Below are positions 38,301-49,395 of a DNA stretch of 64,000 nt, piece after piece; within the stretch, counting starts at the first letter, position 1, and every line of letters begins with the position of its first letter. The notes beneath the pieces were generated by a model, which was given only the letters and a program-made list of their open reading frames with translations, had not been told where the DNA came from and did not search any database. The position numbers and the translations under genes were made by a program. The DNA lies in the NCBI GenBank assembly GCA_037013495.1, contig CM072806.1, positions 24,700,001 to 24,764,000 of the forward strand, given 5' to 3'. Source of the DNA: Hippophae tibetana (lineage: Eukaryota; Streptophyta; Magnoliopsida; Rosales; Elaeagnaceae).

Positions 38301-41300
38301 GAATGAGATGCCCACGTACTACACTATAGATAATCCACATTCACAGCTCATCAAAGAACTCATTTTAAAAAGTCTTCTCCATCCAGTGGATTTAAAATGT
38401 GTATATTTGTTATTGGATCTGTAGCTTTGAGTAAAAATATTGGATGTACAAATTCTTGAGCACATCAAAAGCATAACTGTGTTTTTTTGTTTTGAAGAAT
38501 GCATGGGTCAAGTAAACGAATCAGGGGCATTTTGTACAACTTTTATTTGCATCCTCTTTTATAATTCGAATGATAATTAAAATAGACTACTGAAATTAGT
38601 TGTTATCTTGAATTATACATAAATTAGCATTATATTTCCACTCTTTTTCTTTGATTCACATTTGTTCATTGACTCTGCATGTAGTTATTTTGCAGGAAAA
38701 AAAGTTGCTTGACTTGCCTAAATTGTTAGATATATGTGCTATATATGGTCATGAAAATGAAGATCTAACCAGAGGTTTGGTAAGCAATCATAAGAAATTG
38801 TACATTAGTATCAAATTTAATCCTGATAATATATTCTTGGATGGGGTGATAGCAATAGGCAGGTCCCTTATGTTTTGGGATACATTAATCCCTTCACTCT
38901 TAAAATTAGGGACATATTGTTGTTATTGTGAATCATGGTGCAATAATTTAAATATAAAATGCAGGTGACAAGCACGTGATCAACATTGATAGGGTTACTG
39001 ATGGTTTTTTTAACATTTTCCCTCTAATTCTCAGTTTCCTTTCTTTCTTTTTACCTTCTTTTTTCTTCTTCCACTTCCCTATCAAGCTATCGTCCCTAGA
39101 ATATTGGTTGGGCTGGTATTTGTCTGAGGATAGGGTGATGGATTAGAAACCTTATCTAAGGCAGTGGACAGGCTCTGGCCTGCATTAGTCGGTTGGCAGC
39201 GAACAAAGAATTTGTGATTGAGGTTGTGGAGGGATCCAGTGAAAACATGTTAAGACCACTCAGGATTGATTGATTGTGGCTTCTGGTCTTTAGACACCTA
39301 TGGTGATGGTTGTGTGAAGGAACAATTTTGGGAATGGTCCTTGGGTTGTTTGGGCGACTAGACGCGCTGTTAGTTGGATTGTATAGAAAACAGTGGCTTG
39401 AACTTGTCCCTGATGGGGATAAGTGGATATTGACTGTGAAAGAGGGTCGTCGTGTGGGTGGCGAGGGTTTCACTGTTTATGTTGCTAGGGGTGGTGGCCA
39501 AGTTATATTTTTTCTTTCACTTGATTATCGTATTTTGCTCCTCATCTGCTAAAATCATGGGCTTCCTCTAATTTTTAACGATTTCAAATTACATTGTTGC
39601 CCTAATTTGACCAATGTGTCAAAGGTCATGAAAGTAAAGGGACCTAAAGAGATCTTGACATTCTAAAAGTTAAATTTTTGTTATGTGTTGACATGTGTAA
39701 TAGTTTGAACAATATTAGGGCCACATGACTTGATAAATATGACAAAGAATGTCAAAGAACCATGAGTGTTCAAATGATGAGCATCTATACCTTATCACTA
39801 GTTGTTTAAATTTGGCTTAAACTTCACAAATGTGATTGGTCTTGTATTCTTTGGTTGGCCTTAAAATATGTGACTGGAAAACTAATTATATAAGCTTGAT
39901 TAGGGCTTGTATTGTGCTGATAACTTTGATAGCCTGCTCTCTTGGCAGTGTGATTCTGTGCGTAGATATTTTTGCTTTGGTAGTTTCCTTTATATCCCCA
40001 ATGCTTACTTGTCATGTCCTTTTTGTGACCTACAGGCTTAGGATTTTAGGTCAACCAATATGAGCTTGCAATGTCCATGTTACGTTTCCTATGCTTTTTA
40101 CTGGATTAATGTTGATATGAGAAGCTGTTATTTCTGTTACATTGTTACACCAACTCCTTGAAACCTTTTACTTTCTGGTCTGATGTGAATATAGATGGGG
40201 ATCGTTATCATGTTTGGGTGTCAACGAATGTTCTGTGGTGTGCATATGCTTAAATGAATGCAAACCAATTGGCACACTAAGGAAATTTATCGCATGCTTC
40301 ACATTAAAGTCTTTAGTTGGGTTTGGGATTGCTGTTTTTAAAAAAAAATTAAAAAAAGGCATTTTTTTAAAAGTGAAATGATGAGATTATCAAATTTACC
40401 CATATTAAATAAATGCTAAAAAAATTGCTCTTCTTATTTTAGTCATTAATAATTATTAAAGCAACTTAAAGTTGGTTTATCCAAAACTAAAATATCCAGG
40501 GCACTTGATTTTGAGAAAGGTGCACTTCACTATTGCCAAAATGTTTCCATTTACTACAAACATTTAAATCAGGGGCAGTAGAAGGTTAAAATTTTAAATG
40601 ATTTTAAATCAATTTAAATCATTTGTAAGTGATGTAATAAATTAAGAGAAAATGATAACTATCACATGCTACAAGTATGCAATTTTACCTAAAAATTGCA
40701 TATTGTATATTCTACCTTTCATCTTTATTTAAACGTTTGTAGGAAATGGAAACCTTTTGAAAATAGTGGTACTAAAGTGGACCTTTGTCAAAATAAAGTA
40801 CCTTGTATGGCACCAAACCCAAAATACCGTAAAGCAATTCTATTTTCTTTTACTGAACACGCTACATATATTTATCTTAGATTATTTGGACAGCCACAAC
40901 AATCTCAAATCAACTCTTTCTGTGCGTGTATGCACTTGTGCATCTGTCTCTATCACCCCCCTTCGGCATCTTTCTCTATCTTGCAAGCTACTATTTATCT
41001 ATCTCTCTCTTCACCTTAATTCAGATTCTTATTTTTTCAGGTTGGCAATGCTTTAAGGTCCCAGCCTTGGATCTGTGACAATATTGCTTCAATTCTGTCA
41101 CATTGCTTAAGCATTACACATACAATGCATCAACGTTGCTGCTCATCACTGGAGGTGCCACTTATAATTGATACTTCAACCAATTTGATTACTTTTGTTG
41201 GTTTTTGTTGAGGCTGTCTCATATACTTAATTTTCTGTATTTAGATTAGATTATTACAAGCTCATATATATTTCTTTTTCAATAATCTTATTCTTATTTT

Positions 41301-44300
41301 ATATTATTGTTTCTAGATGGCTTGCAGAAGTTTCTAGGTAATATTGCTGAATGCTGAGAATTGAAAAAAACTATTAAGGTGCAAATAACATGTTTTAATT
41401 GGAATAAACAAATGCTGAACAATTATATAGTTCTATTAACTACTCTTAGGGGTTAGCTAGTCTTAATTCCTGGGTCATATATTCAAGCCTTATTAATAAA
41501 TCCCCTTTAGGCTCATATTAGGGATAATTTTTTTGTTTTACTTGGTGCCATGTGTTGGCTAAATATCGGAGAGGCAATATGTTAGGTTAAAATCCATTTG
41601 AAAAAAAGACAGAAAGATAGTGATAAAATCTTATCTATCAAACATATGGCAGTTTAGCTATCAGCTTGTCTTAGGTTCATTATGATCTCATCTTTATGGC
41701 TTTAATTAATCAAGAAGAAAGTTGGTAAAAATTAATTGGTACTTGAATTTTCATATTGTGGTTGGATATGCTTCTTTTGATAATCAATCATGGCTATCTG
41801 TAAAAGGAAAGGTGAATGAATTTTAATTCGGTGGTCTCATTACGTTTTGGAAATTAGTAAAAAAAATTCCTAATATGATTTGCAGACACTCTTTTCCTCT
41901 GGAAGTCATAGAGACCAGGGATCTACTCAACTTTACACAGATATGCTGGAGGTGAGTATGTCGCATTTTAATCCAAGACAAAGGAGTAATTTGTGCCTTC
42001 CTCCTTGCCTATCAAATTCATTAAGCATTTCCTTGTTGCTTGAAGAGCACTTCATGTTATCTCCAAAGTCCTCCCTAATTTTCTCTTTCCTTGCCTAATG
42101 CAAAATACTTAGGTCAAATTTCTGATATCTTGTTTAACTTATTTGACATTTATTTTAATATTCAAGGCAGATGAAACAAGTTTCTCTCCACTTTTTCGTA
42201 TTAAACAAAAGGAGTATGGTCGAATGTATAATTATCTGTTTTCTTTTGGTTTCTAGTGGACCTGTCTTCTTAAGTTGCACTACCTCTGTATGTTGCTAAA
42301 TTTTCTTTTTTAATGATAGGTGATGGACTTCATAAACGATGTAATAGTATCTATTGATGGTTTTGTGAGTGCATACAAGCCAACAGCTGTGTTTTTCTCA
42401 TCTCCTGTTGAGATAAGGTGTCTGATTTAATACATTAAATTCTAAATTTAATCTTATGGGGCACTTGTGCTTCATGGTATTATGTGAATAGAGTTATAAT
42501 TGAACTCTTCCTTTGTGCATTATTTTTTTCCTTTAATTTTCATCAAGTGTGGTTTTTGAATAGAACTTAAATGCAAATTTTTAATAGGCATGTGTTTGTT
42601 TGCTACTTGGAATGCTCGACATATTCATTATTTCTCTCCTGAATGAGAATCCTATCAAACGTTTCAATAGGTGTATACCTTTAATTTCATTTATTTTTGT
42701 CTCTGAATAACGTGATCCTTTCTATTTCTGCAGCTATGGGAATGAGGAATTGCTCAAAACCCTTGCAAGGTTGCATGATTCATTAATTCCTTCTATGCAG
42801 CGGGGTTTTAAGATAATTTTAACGTCGGGAGAAGAGGGAATGGTAAATATTGGCATAAGTTTGAAGATGTTATCGATGAGAATAATCAAGTTGGGTTGGA
42901 GACTCTTAGATTATTGCTATCTAAGTGATGACTTGTTTAAAGATGATCTTGTAGTTCCAGTTGCAACAAAGATGTTCCCCGCCAATATAGAAGATCCTAC
43001 TATAAGGGGAGATATTTTGCTCCAAACTTTTAGAGAGATCGGTGAAGCTTCACTAAGTACTCAGGACCACCAGAATGGGGAAATGTTTCTTCAAAGCATT
43101 GAAAAGAATTTTAGCATAATGAGAAAACTGGATAATTTACAAAATACGGGTGAGTGCTTTTTGTCATTGTTCTTTTTACTTTCTGCTGTACTAGCATTTA
43201 CAAAGACCAGGTCTTTACATGATACAGATGGACATTATCACATTATGAATTGGTTTTGCTCCTGATTCAATTTTATATAATTAATTAACGATCAAAAACT
43301 TGTATTTAATCAATTGGCAAGAAAATTATTGATGAAAATCCTTTGGAGTGTTGCAGTAACAAAGATGAAAAGCAGCATTTCATTTTGCGTAAGCTGAATT
43401 TTTCTAGGCTCAATTGCACTTTGTATGTTTTGAGGATCGAAACTATGACTTTAAGTAGGGGAGAGGGAGAGCACATCTGACTATGAGAACCTCTAAATTG
43501 AAAAATATAAAGTATAATAAATTTTGTTTCGATGCAACTTAATTTGATGATATATTTTTTGGGACGAAGGTTCATCTAAATCTATTATCTTTAATGAAAG
43601 TGTACTTTAGATCTGTACTTATTATGCGGGATAGTACAAATTTATTACCTTCACATAAAGGGTCGTAAAAGACCATTTTGTAAAGGTAATTTAACTTGTG
43701 CAGTTGTGATGCTCTACTTTTTGTAAAGGTAATAGACTTATGTTACCCTTTTTGGAGCTCCACCTAATTGGTACGGGACTAAAGTATACTTTCTATAAAA
43801 GTATCGGATTTGGGCTACCATTTTTCTTATTTTCCCACTAAGATTGGCTATTAATAAATTATGCTTAAAATTTCCTCCATTGTTTCCATGCAGGGTGGAT
43901 GTTCATTGATAATGAGCAACTTGGATATCTATCTGTGTTGTTCATGGATTCAAAGAAATCCACAGTAGAACTTCCCTTGAATGTGGCAAGCCTAGTAACA
44001 AACAACAAAGCACAGCAAGATGAAGATGCTGCTATTATGGAGTCCAAGATAAGTCAAATAAAGGAACTTTTCCCCGATTATGGTAATGGTTTCATTTCTG
44101 CTTGTCTTGAGGCTTACAACCAGGATCCAGAAGATGTGATTCAGAGGATTCTTGAGGGAAACCTTCATGATGATCTGCAGGCCTTGGACACTTCCTTGGA
44201 GAAGATTCCTATACCTAAGGCTGCTGTGACTGTTAGCAGGAATGATAAGGGAAAAGGGAAATTAACAGATGTTTCACCAAACAATAACATAGTGGATGTA

Positions 44301-45071
44301 CAAAGAGTGGAACAAAATGCAGGCCCATCAATTTCTTCCTCATCTTCAGTATCAGTGGGTAGGTTTGTTAGAAAGTCCAAAGCTGACATGCCTGATTTGG
44401 AAACTCTTGATCGTAAAAGTGAAAAGGACTCAGCGAGAATGGCTTCAATATTATCGCAATATGAATATGAAGATGAGTATGATGACTCTTATGATGACCT
44501 TGGACTGAGTGTTGGAGACTTAGGACTGGATGAAAATGAGGGTTTAAGTGATAATATCAGTGACCTGGGGAAATCTTTTCACATGGAGAGTGAAAACTCT
44601 AAGTTTGTTCCTAATTCAAAGTGGGAGTCTAGAAAGAAGCCCCAGTTTTATGTGAAAGATGGTAAGAACTATAGTTACAAAGTTGAAGGTTCAGTAGCTG
44701 TTGCAAATGCTAATGAAGCATCATTAGTAAATCAGGCTCAAGAAGATTTGATTTATGGTCTTGGGCGTGGTGGCAACCTTCCCCTTGGTGCTGTTAAGAA
44801 GCTGATGGACGTCTCCATGGAACAAGATAAACAGCTTGATGTTTACCAAACAGCAGGCAGAGGGCTTGGAAATCCAAGAGGCAGAGGGAGGAGGGGAGGT
44901 GGACGAGGAAGGGACTTCAAGGAGGAGCAAGATAAGCAGTTTGGTGATTCCGAAGTAGAAGGCAGAGAAAATAGGGGGAATCACCGAGGAAGGGGGAGGG
45001 GAGGGGGAAGAAATCATTACATGAAGGACCGAGCCATGAAAAAACACTTTTCTGGATTGAGTGGTTATTAG
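26385..45071 (+). CDS. ASCC2: CUE-domain protein, plant homologue of ASCC2 (activating signal cointegrator 1 complex subunit 2), nine exons, 871 aa
   Basis: Exons are 26385-26811, 27903-28062, 28170-28231, 38685-38779, 41041-41154, 41886-41951, 42320-42417, 42734-43149 and 43894-45071. All junctions are GT-AG, phases agree throughout, and the total of 2616 bp ends in TAG. The start MSNRYTQG is chosen over an in-frame Met at 26340 because the N-terminus then matches my recollection of plant homologues. The N-terminal half is the conserved ASCC2 helical region (for example the segment KLLDLPKLLDICAIYGHEN). The CUE domain is at about residues 530-571 (KISQIKELFPDYGNGF onward), a ubiquitin-binding fold. 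The C-terminus is acidic, then rich in RGG/GRG (about 801-853). In animals ASCC2 binds K63-linked ubiquitin and recruits the ASCC helicase for alkylation repair and collided-ribosome rescue; a similar role here is inferred from homology. Intron 3 is 10.45 kb and packed with nested elements. Confidence 0.92.
29268..29551 (-). repeat. 3' LTR of the intronic copia element
   Basis: It shares with 37241-37516 the blocks agagtgaattagttat, ggattagttacatgtgt and cacacta...actcatgt, and the caacacttgcacacaccac block. The outer edge nearest 29268 is approximate. Confidence 0.7.
32340..33523 (+). repeat. Left arm of the inverted-arm element
   Basis: The arm is 1184 bp. It contains CACGTG at 32898, 33002, 33081, 33194 and 33235. 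Two internal direct copies start aatgaaatggtgccacgtgt (32989) and aatgaaatgctgccacgtgt (33181), 192 bp apart. The apparent reading frames across the GC-rich part are also mirrored in the other arm and have no known domain, so I do not call them genes. Confidence 0.75.
34297..35449 (-). repeat. Right arm of the inverted-arm element
   Basis: The arm is 1153 bp, the reverse complement of the left arm. CACGTG occurs at 34554, 34595, 34708, 34744, 34784 and 34888. Some G-boxes of this arm are altered or absent in the other (for example catatg at 33042-33047 of the left arm opposite the cacgtg at 34744), showing the arms have drifted. Confidence 0.75.
37241..37516 (-). repeat. 5' LTR of the intronic copia element
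   Basis: It aligns with 29268-29551 over most of its length and lies directly upstream, in element orientation, of a tRNA-iMet-like primer site and the gag region. Its outer edge near 37516 is approximate. Confidence 0.7.
43566..43823. mobile_element. Small MITE in intron 8 of the ASCC2-like gene
   Basis: The ends are imperfect inverted repeats of about 45 bp. The left arm holds gtgtactttag (about 43600-43610), and the complement of the right arm holds gtatactttag (about 43783-43793). The element is about 260 bp, noncoding, and lies wholly within the intron 43150-43893. The same tatactttagt block also occurs in the inverted flanks near 29140, so the two may share a family. Confidence 0.5.
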
Positions 45072-45790
45072 ATGTCCAAGGAACAAGTACAACAAACAAA
45101 GCACCCCCAAAGTTTTGAATTTTTTAAACTTGAGAAGTTGATACACAATTGTCTGATCAACATATAATTTAGTTGCTGTTGATTAACCATCTTCTGATGG
45201 CTATTTAAAGTCAGTTTGAAATTATGCTATCCTTGCACAACTTTTCAGCATAATTGATAGATGAATAATTTTTAGAGTATAGAGTTTTCTATTACTGAAA
45301 ATGTTTACAACTAATAAAAATAAGGATTTCTTTTATAGGATAAGAAATCTCTAATTATAATAGTAACAAAATCATCCATACTTTAATAATTAACATAACT
45401 TTTTGCATTTAAGCCTTTTATTTCCTTAACATGATGATTTGCTAGTTGAAGATGTGAGTTTTATATCTTTATTCTTCTTTGTCGTTTTTTATTTTTTATT
45501 GATAGCTCTTTTGATGACGTAGATGATAAATATTTTCATCTTTTTAATCTCTAATGTAGTAAATGTATTTGTAATATTTAGTGATTTTTTGGTGTAAAAA
45601 TAAAAATATTTTTTTTGTTTCTTGTCAAATTTTTAGATTATTAATGTTAAAATTTACTGATTTTCTCAACATCTTCTTCAATGAAGGCCATATTGCTATA
45701 AGAAATGATTATAACTTTACTACTCGAGTAATTTATATCGACTTCAAAAGAATTATCAATTTTTTAAGTTCATAGTAAATTTGACTTAGC
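45072..45790. other. 3' flank of the ASCC2-like gene
   Basis: Expected 3'UTR and terminator region; AATAAA-like and AT-rich stretches occur but no single polyadenylation signal can be chosen. No further gene is seen before the pararetrovirus remnant. Confidence 0.4.
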
Positions 45791-48138
45791 ATATGTCATC
45801 TTAGAATACAGAGTTATCAATATTGAATTCTTTTTTTGGAAGTGCTCTTGGTTTTGGAGCATCTCTATTAGTATTAAAAATTCTTAATTTGATAAAATAG
45901 TAAGGACTAACATAATATTCTTCATTCCAATTCATCATTGACCTAAAAATGTTAAAAATTCTTAATTTGATAAAATAGTAAGGACTAACATAATATTCTT
46001 CATTCCAATTCATCATTGACCTGAAAAATCTGAGATAGACAAGCTTACCACTTAATCTTATTCCTAAAGTTATGGAGCCTTTTTGAAATTTTTAGGAAAA
46101 TTACTTAATTTATTTAAATTAATTCATAGATATAGGTTTTCAATTAAAACTGCATGAAAAGCTTTATAAACAAAAATTAGATAAAATCATTAAAGAATAC
46201 TAAATTTAGTACTTGTATATAATTCTTTTTCTATGGTGTAAAATTTCATATTTTCGATATATTTTTGAGTATATTTTCTGACTAAGTTATAGAGATTCAA
46301 CCATTGTGATTTACTTAAAGTCCTATATTGGTCTTTTTCATCTTCAACGACCAATGTATTCTTTGAGAATGTTTTCCTGAATAGTATTGGTGGTCGTACT
46401 ATCTTTACTGTATCTATGAGAGGTATTTCTTTAAATAGTACTGGTAGTCGTACTATCTTTTCTAATTTCTTTAACCTGTTTGGTGGCGATGGTGGTTGTT
46501 GTAATGTTATAGATTAACTTTTGACTATATCTTTTGGAGTTAATAGTTTGGTAATCTATAGTTAGCATAACTACCTTCAACTTCTATTCTATTAGTGAAA
46601 GCTTTGTGAGTTATTCCACTAAATCCAATAATAGATTTGCTTACTTAAGGCTAGTTGTTATAAATTTATAGTCTTGGACTATTATAAATCACATAGGTCT
46701 TTTTCTTCAATCCAATGAAGCTTTTCATTTTTTTTATTTTAAAGGTGTTACTCTTTTTTGAACTGTTAAGTTCTTCTTTCTAATTTTGATTTTTTCTTTA
46801 TAATTTTTACCTTCTTTAAAATGAATCTCATAGGTGGATTCCTCTTTAGAGTTTTTGGACTCTAATGTTGGTTTTGAACTATTAAGTCCTTGCGTAATTC
46901 CTATCTCCAAAAGAGATTTATCTAAGTATAAAACCTCGAGTTTTTCCTGAAGGATTCTTATCCCTTTTTTCTTATATCTTCATCTTGATATCAATATGTT
47001 CCATTCCTTCAAGAACACAAATAAAAGCACAAATAGCTAAAGGTGTTAATTCTCTTATAAGAGCATCTGCTAAACTATTCTTGTTTTTTGAAAGATGTTC
47101 GACATCAAAATTTTAGTAGTTAAACTGCTGTTGCTATTTGACTAATCTTCTTTGTTTACAACCGCTTGCAATATTAGTTCTTAAAAAAAATTCTTGTTAT
47201 CAATTCTGGTAATAAATATGAAACATATTACATATATTGTAAATTTCTTAATAGCTTATTTGATAGCTTAGTATTCTTTCATATATGTGATAATTTAATT
47301 TTGGACAATGAAAAGATCCTAATGTATGTCTACAAAGATATTCATTTTTGTCATCTACTTTTGTTTCAATTATCATTTTATCATCTGAACCTGGGTGATA
47401 TAAAGTTGGTAATTTTTTTATCTGTGCTTTAACCTTATCCATGTACAAAGTATCTTGTCCAAACATGATCTTTTTCAATTTTGTTTATAAAGGATTTTGC
47501 ATTTCTACAAGTTTCTCGATGTATGCTTCTGTATATGTTAAACATCCTAAGAGTCTTTGTAATTGAATTTTATCTTTTAATTCACTAAGAAATCCTTGAA
47601 TGTTATTTAGTATATAGGGTCGTAGATTATATTTTCTATCTTCAATTTCTAATCCTAAATACTTAATTTTTTGTTGAGCAATTACTATTTTCTTCTCAGA
47701 TAGTACAATACCTTTTTCCCCTATATTCTTGTGGAATATTAATAATATTCAAATAATGTTTATTTAATTTATCACTAAAAACCAAAATATCATCTATGTA
47801 AACAAAAAAATATTTTATAACTTCTTAAAGATGTTGTCCATATACCTTTGAAGGATACCTGAAGCGTTTTTTAATCCGTATGGTAGAACAGTTCATTGGA
47901 ATTGTCTTTGGGGGTAACCAAATGACGTTCTTTTTTGAGATTTTTTATCAAGTCTTATTTGCCAAAATCCACTTTTGCAATCAAACTTGAGAGATATTTC
48001 TTCCTTTTTAACAATGATAATAATTCTTCTTTCTTTGGAATAAAGTAATCATTATCAATGATTTTTTTATTTAACACTTTAAATTTTATTACCATTCTCA
48101 TTTTCCTCTTTTTTTTTTAGCATTTTTTCGATTGAGAA
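45790..48138 (-). mobile_element. Endogenous pararetrovirus (Caulimoviridae) fossil, reverse transcriptase-RNase H part
   Basis: Minus-strand segments match the caulimovirid polymerase: a reverse-transcriptase stretch (about 47520-48110) and an RNase H stretch (about 46960-47480, with DTLYMDKVKAQIKKLP, and near 47060 the VEHLSKNKNSLADAL core). The region downstream in element orientation (45790-46950) may be its following reading frame but has no domain I recognise. The mix is that of plant pararetroviruses (a florendovirus or petuvirus-like lineage is my best guess), not of LTR retrotransposons, because no integrase is seen. It is clearly broken in many places and old. A second part of probably the same copy lies at 58661-60450. 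Confidence 0.68.
45874..46029 (-). repeat. 78-bp tandem duplication in the pararetrovirus remnant
   Basis: Two almost identical copies, 45874-45951 and 45952-46029, lie head to tail. The unit is a multiple of three. The two copies differ at only a few positions, much less than the surrounding decay, so the duplication is probably recent. Confidence 0.8.
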
Positions 48139-49395
48139 TGTTAGAATAGAGTGAGGTGTGTAAGTCTCGTTGTACTTGTGTAAGTCCTGTTGTACTTGTG
48201 TCTGTGTGTTAGCTTCATGTGTACAAAACACCGTGTCTTTTTTCTTTTTACTTAGTGTAATTGTCTTCCTCTGTGTAAGGTTGGTTACTGCGAAACAGTA
48301 ATTCACATGCATACATAGTTAGGAACACTTTATATGCAAGTATTTTTACAAACAACACATGGTTGGTTTTTATATTGTGTATGCTAGGTTGAGATTTGTT
48401 GTCACACTCGCTCGCTGATGTTTTTTCTTATAGTTTTTGGCGTGTTTTAAGTATGTGTATTTATGGATTGTACTCAACATTTTTGGAAATAAAAATGTAA
48501 CTTTTTAGCACCTTGCTAACGAGATGGCCAAAGACCTCGCCAATATCCTCACTAGGACCCCTGGTGAGATGGCTAGCGAGGTGTGAATTCCAAGCCCTAT
48601 AAATACCCCTCTTATTTCTCTTATCTTTACCCATTATTTAAGAGTAAAAAACTCTGCTAAAATTCACATTGAGACTTATATCTATTTTTGAAATTATTTT
48701 AGAAATCTTATATTTGAGAGTGGATCATTTGTAGTTAGTTATCAAATCGTTATCTGTGTAAGTATATGGTTTGACTATGTGTCTCTCATATTCTATTTAA
48801 TATTTATAATGGACAGTTTATCCCATGTGGTTATGAGTTGATACACTTTCAGTTACTGATTATTGTTTACCAATCATACTATATTGGGTGGTGTTACCTG
48901 TGGAGGATAGTAGGGTTCGAGTGTTTAACCAAATAATTGTGAAAGTAGCAAGTGAAGAGTAGTAGTAGATAGTTTGGATAAAGGTCCTATTTGATATAGG
49001 TAATCATGATTTTACTATCTATTAGTGTTGTAACTTGTTTGCTATTAAGTTTTTGCCTTAAGTAACTAGATGATATTACCATATAGATACAGTCTTTGTA
49101 TAGGTTTACCTCGTTACATCGATTTGTATGCATGATATGATATTTTTTTTAGTATAATCTAAGTTTAAGGTATGCATGTTTCAACATACTATAAGCTTAA
49201 ATTTTGATTAGAAAGAATTTATTATTTACTTGCTTTCTGTTTGATATATAATATCTGTTATTAAAGTCATCTACTTTTGATATTATATTGTTTTTGCTTA
49301 TGTTGCATGAACTATTTAAGTGTTTTGCATTTTCTGTTTGTGCAAGTTACGGTTGATTCATTAAGGAGTCTAAATCTCCTTACCTTGGCAGTGTA
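48139..49395 (+). repeat. 5' LTR of the SIRE-like element
   Basis: This is a direct repeat of 57641-58660. A TATA-like box (ctataaatac) lies near 48597 and the primer site follows its end. Outer edge uncertain. Confidence 0.65.

Noticed and set aside
39156-39552. Frames of 80 and 105 codons in intron 4 of the ASCC2-like gene
   Set aside because: Overlapping on opposite strands, no domain, and within an intron with consistent splice sites on both sides.
44165-45146. Minus-strand frames opposite the last ASCC2-like exon
   Set aside because: They are shadows of the well-supported plus-strand exon; codon pattern and homology favour the plus strand.
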